11,964 bases of DNA from Bacteroidales bacterium UBA3143 (GTDB lineage: Bacteria; Bacteroidota; Bacteroidia; Bacteroidales; Dysgonomonadaceae): positions 1-11,964 of the forward strand of contig DEZB01000002.1 of assembly GCA_002364735.1 (NCBI GenBank), written 5' to 3'. Within the stretch, counting starts at the first letter, position 1. Each line of letters starts with the position of its first letter. Of this stretch, positions 6,767 through 11,964 are shown piece after piece. The translations under genes were made by a program, and so were the position numbers. Under the pieces are notes generated by a model, which was given only the letters and a program-made list of their open reading frames with translations, had not been told where the DNA came from and searched no databases.

Positions 6767-7495
6767 TCAATTCACAATCACTTCGTTATGATAGATGCTA
6801 AGTATGTCCTTTGCCTTTTGTAATTGTTCAGGTGTGTTTTGCGGTACTCCTTCCAATTCATATTTCCAGCCCAAAGATTCATACTTGTGTACCCCCAATT
6901 TGTGGTAGGGTTGAACTTCCAGCTTTTCGATGTTCGTCATGGGCTGTATAAATTTGCCAAGAGCATGCAGGTCTTCTTCACTATCTGTGTATCCCGGCAC
7001 TAACACGTAGCGCAACCAAACTGGTTTATTAATCTCTTGCAAATATTCAACCATGCGAAGAGTGGCTTTGTTAGATGCTCCAGCAATATTAATGTGAGCC
7101 TGCTCATTCATCTCTTTTATGTCTAACAGCACAAGGTCGGTATATGCTAACAGCTCCTTCACATCCTGTGTAATGTAACTACCATTTGTGTCGATACAAG
7201 TATTGAAGCCCTCTTCTTTCAGCATTTTAAAAAAAGGAGTAATTGCTTTTGCCTGCATCAGTGGTTCGCCCCCCGACATGGTTATTCCACCACGTTTTCC
7301 AAAAAAAGGACGTTGACTGCGTGCCAGTTTCATCAACTCTTCGTAGTCGTAAAGACGCGCTTCGCCCGTTTTATCAATCGTGTCAGGATTGGCACAGTAT
7401 TTACATTTAAAGTTGCATCCTTGCGTGAAAAGCACAAGACGAACACCTGGCCCATCGTAAGTGCCTAAAGATTCTACTGAATGAAGTCTGATCAT
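6767..7495 (-). CDS. pflA: Pyruvate formate-lyase-activating enzyme (radical SAM)
   Basis: The 242-residue enzyme uses a [4Fe-4S] cluster and S-adenosylmethionine to abstract a hydrogen from the glycyl residue of PflB, switching the lyase on under anoxia. The radical-SAM motif CNFKCKYC gives cluster ligands Cys27, Cys31 and Cys34. Before it stands the family N-terminus HSVESLGTYDGPGVRLVLFTQG (with the DGPG-R motif), and after it MSGGEPL (73-79), the SAM-binding GGEP motif, then DTNG (102-105) and LDIKEMN (about 124-130). LRYVLVPGYTD and the C-terminal YHKLGVHKYESLGW are characteristic of PflA. Length matches E. coli PflA (246). It follows pflB by 126 bases on the same strand, the usual order, and no separate promoter is seen. 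It acts in the cytoplasm. Confidence 0.96.
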   Translation of the reverse strand: MIRLHSVESLGTYDGPGVRLVLFTQGCNFKCKYCANPDTIDKTGEARLYDYEELMKLARSQRPFFGKRGGITMSGGEPLMQAKAITPFFKMLKEEGFNTCIDTNGSYITQDVKELLAYTDLVLLDIKEMNEQAHINIAGASNKATLRMVEYLQEINKPVWLRYVLVPGYTDSEEDLHALGKFIQPMTNIEKLEVQPYHKLGVHKYESLGWKYELEGVPQNTPEQLQKAKDILSIYHNEVIVN

Positions 7496-7543
7496 TTGTG
7501 AGGGATTGTTTCAAATATGAATTGAAAAGGTATTGAAAAGAAT

Positions 7544-7584
7544 AGAAGCCGTCCCATGCACTTTTTGCATAAAGGACAGCTTCT
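7544..7584 (-). terminator. Strong hairpin between pflB and pflA, possible attenuator or processing site
   Basis: On the minus strand AGAAGCTGTCC pairs with GGACGGCTTCT (11 bp, one GU pair), and an inner ATGCA/TGCAT stem caps it across a small asymmetric loop. It is followed by ATTCTTTTC, only a broken T-run, so termination would be partial. It sits 38 bases past the pflB stop and 48 before the pflA ATG. A partial terminator or a 3' stabiliser would make much more PflB than PflA, which fits a catalytic activase. Confidence 0.6.
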
Positions 7585-7621
7585 AAAAAAATTGTTTTTT
7601 CTCATATAAAGAAAAAATATA

Positions 7622-9841
7622 TTACATTGCTTCAAAAAAGCTGCGCGATATGACTTCCATTTGTTGAGCACGTGTTAGCCTAACAAAATTGACAGCATAT
7701 CCCGAAACGCGAATTGTAAGTTGCGGATACTCCTCTGGATGCTCCATTGCATCCTCAAGCATTTCACGGTCCAAAACATTTACATTAAGGTGGTGAGCAC
7801 TTTTCGAGAAGTATCCATCCATAATGCTCACCAAGTTTTCGCGACGTTGCTCGTCGGTAGGGCCCAATGTTTTTGGCACAATAGAGAATGTGTTGGAGAT
7901 ACCATCCATTGCACTCTTGTAGTCAAGCTTAGCCACAGAGCTAAGTGATGCCAAAGCACCATTTGAGTCGCGTCCATGCATGGGGTTTGCTCCTGGTGCA
8001 AAAGGCACACCTTGGGCACGGCCGTCAGGCGTTGCACCTGTTTTCTTACCATATACCACATTAGAAGTAATGGTGAGGATGCTCAGCGTTGCCTCTGCAT
8101 TTTTATAAGTGGGTAATTCCTTTAATAATGAGTTGAAATAGATAGGTATCTCACGTGCAAATGTATCAACCCTATCGTCATCATTTCCGTAATACGGAAA
8201 TTCGCCATCAATCGTAAAATCTGTAGTAATACCCTTCTCGTTGCGAACTGGAGACACCTTGGCGTGCTTTATAGCAGACAGCGAGTCAGCAACAATACTC
8301 AATCCTGCAACACCATAAGCCAAATTTATATGCGGATTAGTATCAATAAGTGCCATTTGCGCTTTTTCGTAATAATACTTATCGTGCATGTAGTGAATGA
8401 TATTCATCGTATCAGCATACACACGGCTTACTTCACGCATTGCTAATTTGAAGTTTTCCATCACTTCGTCAAAATCAAGTACATCTGATTTTAATGCAGG
8501 AATACCTTTGATAACTTGTTTGCCAGATAGCTCACAACGACCTTCATTAATGGCAAGCAACAGCGTCTTCGCCAAATTGCAACGAGCACCAAAGAATTGT
8601 ATTTGCTTGCCAATTTCTTGGTAAGAAACGCAACAAGCAATTCCGTAATCATCGCTAAAGCGACTCTCTTGCATCAAATCGTCATTTTCATACTGAATGG
8701 ATGAAGTGTCAATTGATACTTTTGCGCAGAACTCTTTAAAACCTTGAGGAAGGCTATGAGACCATAACACAGTGAGGTTAGGTTCGGGCGATGGACCTAA
8801 ATTGTATAATGTTTGCAAAAAGCGGAACGAGGTTTTCGTCACTTTGGGACGTCCATCTGCCAAGTTTCCTCCAATTGCTTCAGTAACCCATGTAGGGTCG
8901 CCCGCAAATATGTCATTGTAGGCGTCCATACGTAAGTGGCGCACCATGCGTAATTTCATCACAAACTGATCGATCAGTTCTTGTGCATACTCTTCGGTTA
9001 TTTTCCCATCGTTAATATCTTTCTCAATATAAATATCTAAAAAAGAAGACACATTACCCAAGGACATTGCTGCACCGTCTTGCTCTTTCACAGCTGCAAG
9101 ATAACCCATATACACCCATTGCACAGCTTCTTGTGCAGTTTCGGCGGGACGAGTTAGATCGAGACCATATATCGCTCCCAGCTCTTCAATAGCCTTCAGA
9201 GCCTTAATTTGCTCCGATACCTCTTCACGAAGACGAATTTGACTATCCGTCATGGGCCCTTTTAGCATTTCAAAGTCAGCCTTTTTTGCTTCAATCAAAG
9301 TGGTGGTACCATACAGGGCAAGTCTTCGATAATCGCCAATGATTCTTCCTCGTGCATAATTGTCAGGCAGTCCGGTCAGAATACCCAAAGAGCGAAAAGT
9401 CCTTATTTCAGGCGTATATACATCAAACACACCATCGTTGTGAGTTTTAGCATACTTAGTAAATATTTCCTTTACCATGGGAGATACTTCTACACCATTT
9501 TCTGTACACGCTCTTTCCACTACCGAAAATCCACCATAAGGTTTCATGGCACGCTTCAGCAACATGTCGGTTTGCAAACCTACAATTAGTTCATTGTCGC
9601 GATCAATATATCCAGCTACGTGGGAGGTTATAGTAGAAACAAGTTCATTGTCAATAGCCCGAACGCCATTGTTTGCTCTTTCTTCTTTTATTGCTTTTAA
9701 GCAAATGTTCCACATGTTTTTTGTACGCTGTGTTGCTCCTTTCAAAAAAGAGGCATCTCCGTAATAAGGAGAAATATTTTTAGATACAAAACCGCGGACG
9801 TCAATTTTATTGTTAATAATACCAATGTTTGAATTAACCAT
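7622..9841 (-). CDS. pflB: Formate C-acetyltransferase (pyruvate formate-lyase)
   Basis: The 739-residue glycyl-radical enzyme converts pyruvate and CoA to formate and acetyl-CoA in the cytoplasm during anaerobic growth. The catalytic pair Cys403-Cys404 lies in DYGIACCVS, followed by GKQIQFFGARCNLAKT as in E. coli PflB. The glycyl-radical loop is intact near the C-terminus: TIRVSGYAVNF with Gly714 as the radical site, ending SRSFFEAM. N-terminal DVRGFVSKNISPYYGD (14-29) and GATQRT also match PflB proper, which separates it from glycerol dehydratase, choline lyase and other glycyl-radical relatives. Length is slightly under E. coli PflB (760). Upstream lie a -7 box and two palindromes; downstream comes pflA. 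A formate channel gene (focA) is not beside it. No oddity in key residues. Confidence 0.97.
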   Translation of the reverse strand: MVNSNIGIINNKIDVRGFVSKNISPYYGDASFLKGATQRTKNMWNICLKAIKEERANNGVRAIDNELVSTITSHVAGYIDRDNELIVGLQTDMLLKRAMKPYGGFSVVERACTENGVEVSPMVKEIFTKYAKTHNDGVFDVYTPEIRTFRSLGILTGLPDNYARGRIIGDYRRLALYGTTTLIEAKKADFEMLKGPMTDSQIRLREEVSEQIKALKAIEELGAIYGLDLTRPAETAQEAVQWVYMGYLAAVKEQDGAAMSLGNVSSFLDIYIEKDINDGKITEEYAQELIDQFVMKLRMVRHLRMDAYNDIFAGDPTWVTEAIGGNLADGRPKVTKTSFRFLQTLYNLGPSPEPNLTVLWSHSLPQGFKEFCAKVSIDTSSIQYENDDLMQESRFSDDYGIACCVSYQEIGKQIQFFGARCNLAKTLLLAINEGRCELSGKQVIKGIPALKSDVLDFDEVMENFKLAMREVSRVYADTMNIIHYMHDKYYYEKAQMALIDTNPHINLAYGVAGLSIVADSLSAIKHAKVSPVRNEKGITTDFTIDGEFPYYGNDDDRVDTFAREIPIYFNSLLKELPTYKNAEATLSILTITSNVVYGKKTGATPDGRAQGVPFAPGANPMHGRDSNGALASLSSVAKLDYKSAMDGISNTFSIVPKTLGPTDEQRRENLVSIMDGYFSKSAHHLNVNVLDREMLEDAMEHPEEYPQLTIRVSGYAVNFVRLTRAQQMEVISRSFFEAM

Positions 9842-9898
9842 AAGATTAGTAATAGTGTTTATAAGATAATATATTTAACCTGAAATCTTTTTCAACTA

Positions 9899-9906
9899 CA
9901 AAAATA
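9899..9906 (-). promoter_or_regulatory. Candidate -7 box of the pflB promoter
   Basis: TATTTTTG on the minus strand fits TAnnTTTG and lies 57 bases before the pflB ATG. The position where TTTG is expected (9926-9929) reads ATCC instead, so the -33 half is missing, as at promoters that need an activator. The palindrome at 9914-9925 fills the spacer. Confidence 0.5.
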
Positions 9907-9910
9907 CTGC

Positions 9911-9928
9911 TTTAAAACATGTTTTGGA
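9911..9928. promoter_or_regulatory. Palindromic operator candidate 1 upstream of pflB
   Basis: AAAACATGTTTT (9914-9925) is a perfect 12-base palindrome inside TTTAAAACATGTTTTGGA. It sits between the -7 box and the expected -33 position. A second, nearly identical site lies 41 bp further upstream. It does not match the Rex, FNR or CRP consensus closely enough to name the regulator. Confidence 0.5.
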
Positions 9929-9951
9929 TATATACTTGGGCTCTTTATGGA

Positions 9952-9970
9952 TTTAAAACATATTTTGAGG
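9952..9970. promoter_or_regulatory. Palindromic operator candidate 2 upstream of pflB
   Basis: TTTAAAACATATTTTGAGG repeats site 1 with a one-base change at the dyad (AAAACATATTTT). The dyad centres are 41 bp apart, about four helical turns, so two bound dimers would lie on one DNA face. This arrangement supports a real regulatory pair. Confidence 0.5.
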
Positions 9971-10020
9971 TAGTATTAAGTTTGGTGTGGCGCAATAAGT
10001 GGTTTTCTGGTTAAAGAGTA
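9971..10020. other. Unassigned spacer before the repeat array
   Basis: The stretch contains CAATAAGTGGTTTTCTGG, which echoes TAATAAGTGGTTTCTCGC at about 10041-10058 inside the truncated S unit. No gene or promoter is seen. Confidence 0.3.
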
Positions 10021-10099
10021 GCTGTTTTTTTTCGCAAAGTAATAAGTGGTTTCTCGCAAAGGTGTAAAGACGCAAAGAAGGGGGGGGCAAAATGCGACT
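10021..10099 (+). repeat. Truncated S repeat unit (S0)
   Basis: This aligns with the last 59 bases of the 149-bp S unit, from GCTGTTTTTTTTCGCAAAG to GCGACT, but carries about 20 extra bases containing AATAAGTGGTTT, a local duplication of upstream sequence. The two-hairpin 5' part of S is missing. It includes GCAAAGG-type iterations and an eight-base G run near 10080-10087. Confidence 0.75.
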
Positions 10100-10254
10100 C
10101 CAATCTTCGCAAAAGTGAACCTATAACATGGCAAATCAAGAGATGTTTTATCTCCTATTTTGCAATAAGGTAATAAGGTTAAGATGGTAGAGAGCAACCT
10201 CAGTTACTAAGGTTTAGGTGAATTGAAGCATATGCATAAAACTTTGAATTATGG
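10100..10254 (+). repeat. L repeat, copy 1 (155 bp)
   Basis: The unit recurs at 10727-10881, exactly 627 bases further, at the same length and with only a handful of substitutions; a central block of about 100 bases is identical. It holds an imperfect hairpin at 10131-10163 (GCAAA and GAGAT pairing with ATCTC and TTTGC). No intact frame of note runs through it: stop codons fall in all plus frames. Origin unknown. Confidence 0.85.
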
Positions 10255-10403
10255 CATAAAAATAACAGGACGCACCTGACGGAGCTAAAGTGCATTTTGT
10301 CAATTGCTTACTACAGACAGAGAGGCTCCTACGGAGCTGCAGCCGCTGTTTTTTTTCGCAAGGGTGCAAAGGCGCAAAGAAGTGGGGGGCGCAAAATACG
10401 ACT
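10255..10403 (+). repeat. S repeat, copy 1 (149 bp)
   Basis: It starts CATAAAAATAACAGG and ends GCGCAAAATACGACT. Inside are two hairpins: GCACCT paired (one mismatch in this copy) with AAGTGC, and GCTCC-TAC-GGAGC at 10325-10337. Both are bracketed by ACAG...CTGT, the second followed by eight T. Then come GCAAGGGTGCAAAGGCGCAAAG iterations and a six-base G run. Same length and offset as the other full S copies. Confidence 0.85.
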
Positions 10404-10577
10404 GTTCTTGAGGAGTCATCCTTCATTTGTTTGTAACGCAAAAGCAAAACACTTACCGCACTCCATGCTCCATAGGAGCCAAACTGTTTGTAGTATATCT
10501 AAATAATTAGCTACACTGAGCTTCGTAGATGCGTACCTGTAGACCACTCCCCTTCGTTTGTAACCGAAGGTTTGAAA
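10404..10577. repeat. U spacer between the two S-L-S halves, with two hairpins
   Basis: This 174-base segment is present once. It carries GCTCC-ATA-GGAGC (10467-10479) followed by CTGTTTGTAGTA, which is the reverse-strand counterpart of the S-unit hairpin and its CTGTCTGTAGTA flank, so it is a relative of S in opposite orientation. A second perfect hairpin, CCTTCG/CGAAGG with an 8-base loop, lies at 10551-10570. Short motifs TTTGTAAC occur twice. No gene is supported. Confidence 0.6.
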
Positions 10578-10726
10578 CATAAAAATAACAGGGCGCACCT
10601 GACGGAGCTAAGGTTCATTCTGTCAATTGCTTACTACAGACAGAGAGGCTCCTACGGAGCTGCAACCGCTGTTATTTTTCGCAAAGGTGCAAAGGCGCAA
10701 AGAAGAGGGGGGCGCAAAATATGACT
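10578..10726 (+). repeat. S repeat, copy 2 (149 bp)
   Basis: It is identical in length to copies 1 and 3. The first hairpin has one mismatch here (AAGGTTC in place of AAGGTGC); the GCTCC-TAC-GGAGC hairpin is intact. The T-run is interrupted (CTGTTATTTTTCGCAAAGG). It begins 323 bases after copy 1 and is followed directly by L copy 2. Confidence 0.85.
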
Positions 10727-10881
10727 TCAATCTTCGTAAAAGAGAACCTATAACATGGCAAATCAAGAGATGTTTTATCTCCTATTTTGCAATAAGGTAA
10801 TAAGGTTAAGATGGTAGAGAGCAACCTCAGTTACTAAGGTTTAGGTGTATTGAAGCATATGCATAAAACTTTGAATTATGT
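10727..10881 (+). repeat. L repeat, copy 2 (155 bp)
   Basis: This is the second copy of the unit at 10100-10254, with scattered single-base differences only near its ends. Its hairpin is at 10758-10790. As in copy 1 it is flanked on both sides by S sequence, so the order is S-L-S twice. Confidence 0.85.
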
Positions 10882-11030
10882 CATAAAAATAACAGGGCGC
10901 ACCTGACGGAGCTAAGGTGCATTCTGTCAATTGCTTACTACAGACAGAGAGGCTCCTACGGAGCTGCAACCGCTGTTTTTTTTAGCAAAGGCGCAAAGGC
11001 GCAAAGAAGTGGGGGGCGCAAAATGCGACT
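10882..11030 (+). repeat. S repeat, copy 3 (149 bp)
   Basis: This copy has the most complete secondary structure: GCACCT (10899-10904) and AGGTGC (10915-10920) pair perfectly, enclosed by ACAG and CTGT with symmetric 3-base internal loops, and GCTCC-TAC-GGAGC follows. Compensation relative to copies 1 and 2 is not seen; those simply carry mismatches. The array ends with this copy. Confidence 0.85.
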
Positions 11031-11035
11031 CCGCT

Positions 11036-11128
11036 CTTCGCTGGCACTGTTTTCCGACCTCTGCATTTTGCCATAAGTGTGAAGTTAGCAGCACAAGTCT
11101 GGATTGCGCCAGCCGGAGCGAACTACTA
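11036..11128. repeat. Diverged REP-like repeat (copies C1 and C2) after the array
   Basis: From 11040 the plus strand reads GCTGGCACTG, then TTTTCCGACCTCTGC and ATTTTGCCATAAG, which lines up with copy A (GCTGACGCAG, TCTTCGACCTGTGC, CTTCTGCCTTATG). The following GCACAAGTC-TGGA-TTGCGCCAGCC (11091-11114) resembles the same hairpin module in opposite orientation with a mismatched stem. No coding frame of note. Assignment rests on short, imperfect matches. Confidence 0.4.
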
Positions 11129-11138
11129 AACATGTGAA

Positions 11139-11167
11139 GTGTTATAAAATCAACTGACTTATAACAC
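11139..11167. promoter_or_regulatory. 9-bp inverted repeat just upstream of the ZIP gene
   Basis: GTGTTATAA (11139-11147) and TTATAACAC (11159-11167) are perfect inverted arms around 11 bases, with arm centres 20 bp apart, near two helical turns. It ends 8 bases before the ATG at 11176. It may be the operator of a dimeric, perhaps metal-sensing, repressor or a leader hairpin that limits translation. No TAnnTTTG box was found nearby. Confidence 0.5.
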
Positions 11168-11175
11168 CAAATCAT

Positions 11176-11883
11176 ATGCTTCTCAAATTAATTCTTTTCT
11201 CAGTATTTGCAGGTATAACCATCCTAATTGGTGGTCTTTTGGCAAACTATTTCAATCACCATATTAAAGAAAGTCCAGTAAAATATGAAATAACCCATAC
11301 TTTGATGTCATTTGGTGCTGGCATCATTTTGGCTGCGGTTGCTTTGGTGCTTATTCCGTATGGAATGGAACAATTAAACTTATGGCCCATGGCCTTCTTT
11401 TTTGTAGCCGGTGCAATCAGCTTTATGTTTCTCGATCAATATTTAGAGAGACGAGGTGGAAATACCGCAACATTGCTGGCCATGATGATGGATTTTGTGC
11501 CCGAATCCATTGCAATGGGAGCAGTATTTGCTGCTAATACAAGTATGGCTACATTATTGGCAATAATTATAGGACTTCAAAACCTACCCGAAGCTTTCAA
11601 TGCTTTTCGTGATTTAGTGTTGGGTGGAATGACTATCAAAAAAACATTAATATCTTTCGCCGTCCTTAGTTTATTTGGTATTCCCAGCGCATTGTTGGGA
11701 CATTATGTTTTATCAAACGCTGCTATCGTAACAGCACAATTAATGACATTTGCAAGCGGAGGCATCTTGTATCTCCTTATTCAAGACATTATTCCAGCAA
11801 GCAAATTGAAGAATAACTATGTATCTGCTTTGGGAGCCACTTTTGGGTTCTTGGTGGGGATAATAGGGAGTAAGATTGTTTGA
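11176..11883 (+). CDS. ZIP-family divalent metal transporter, divergent metal site
   Basis: The 235-residue membrane protein has about seven or eight hydrophobic segments (5-25, 42-62, 70-87, 97-120, 123-146, 156-178, 184-207 and 214-233) and both ends fit the ZIP fold. The two metal-binding helices are recognisable as DFVPESIAMG (106-115) and QNLPEAFNAF (135-144), and GGILYLLIQDIIP (195-207) matches the GGxLYxxxxExxP helix. In typical ZIPs the first reads HNxPEG; here His and Asn become Asp106 and Phe107, and Gly becomes Ser. Glu110, Gln135 and Glu139 remain. It would carry a divalent metal across the cytoplasmic membrane, but zinc specificity cannot be assumed. It is divergent from pflB across the array, with an inverted repeat at its start. 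No Shine-Dalgarno is visible. Confidence 0.83.
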   Translation: MLLKLILFSVFAGITILIGGLLANYFNHHIKESPVKYEITHTLMSFGAGIILAAVALVLIPYGMEQLNLWPMAFFFVAGAISFMFLDQYLERRGGNTATLLAMMMDFVPESIAMGAVFAANTSMATLLAIIIGLQNLPEAFNAFRDLVLGGMTIKKTLISFAVLSLFGIPSALLGHYVLSNAAIVTAQLMTFASGGILYLLIQDIIPASKLKNNYVSALGATFGFLVGIIGSKIV

Positions 11884-11964
11884 TTTGTTGGGGAGCTATA
11901 AACTTTTATTCTTCTGTCTGCTATTCCTTCGCTGGCGCAGGTTCAATGTCATTAAGTTAAGCAA
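11884..11964. repeat. Partial REP-like repeat (copy B) at the right edge
   Basis: TATAAACTTTTATTCTTCTG (11897-11916) is the reverse complement of the second module of copy A with two extra bases, and GCTGGCGCAGGTTCAATGTC (about 11931-11950) matches the first module of copy A in the forward direction, with the hairpin incomplete. The element runs to the end of the window, so its boundary is unseen. No terminator for the ZIP gene is evident. Confidence 0.45.

Noticed and set aside
9976..10598. Several 60-80 codon open frames inside the repeat array on both strands
   Set aside because: They run across S, L and U repeat boundaries, start at arbitrary points, have low-complexity or Cys/Leu/Ser-rich translations and no start-site support; they follow from the repeats themselves.
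10021..11030. CRISPR array interpretation of the repeats
   Set aside because: Repeats are 149 and 155 bp, spacers are not short unique sequences of constant length, and no cas gene is near.
10927..11175. 82-codon minus-strand and 68-codon plus-strand frames over S copy 3
   Set aside because: Both are read through the S repeat and diverged REP-like sequence and overlap each other in opposite directions; no recognisable protein.

Overview
The window looks like chromosomal DNA from a member of the Bacteroidota. It is AT-rich, its genes lack clear Shine-Dalgarno sequences, and at least three upstream regions carry the phylum-specific -7 box TAnnTTTG (one with a perfect TTTG-N19-TATCTTTG arrangement). 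Gene content suggests a facultatively anaerobic or anaerobic, osmotically challenged (perhaps marine or saline) bacterium of the Bacteroidales/Marinilabiliales type; that placement is inference.

Left part (1-4560, minus strand): a four-gene operon reads outer-membrane porin, proV (ATPase with CBS pair), proW (permease), proX (lipoprotein binding protein). This is a glycine betaine/proline betaine ABC importer preceded by what is probably its own outer-membrane channel. It starts at a textbook Bacteroidota promoter about 170 bases before the porin start, has a leader with a small hairpin, and ends at a bidirectional intrinsic terminator at about 72-109.

Middle (4811-6468, minus strand): a LolC/LolE-type ABC permease subunit is followed after 31 bases by a Gdx/SugE-like small multidrug resistance protein (probable guanidinium exporter). 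A 332-base gap upstream of the pair holds a REP-like hairpin repeat.

Next (6767-9841, minus strand): pflB and pflA, pyruvate formate-lyase and its radical-SAM activase, are separated by a 126-base spacer with a strong hairpin. Two near-identical palindromes 41 bp apart lie at the pflB promoter. Together they convert pyruvate to acetyl-CoA and formate under anoxia.

Right part (9842-11175) is 1.3 kb without a credible gene. It contains an ordered repeat array: a truncated S unit, L, S, a unique spacer U, S, L, S, in which S is 149 bp and L is 155 bp, with offsets exact to the base. The S units carry two hairpins, each bracketed by ACAG...CTGT, and end in T-runs, GCAAAGG iterations and G-tracts. 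This array is the most unusual structure in the window. A diverged REP-like element follows, then a 9-bp inverted repeat immediately before a plus-strand divergent ZIP-family metal transporter gene (11176-11883). The window ends in another partial copy of the REP-like repeat family.

No tRNA, rRNA, CRISPR array, transposase or phage gene is visible. Apart from the array and the short repeats, the window is ordinary housekeeping and stress-transport sequence.
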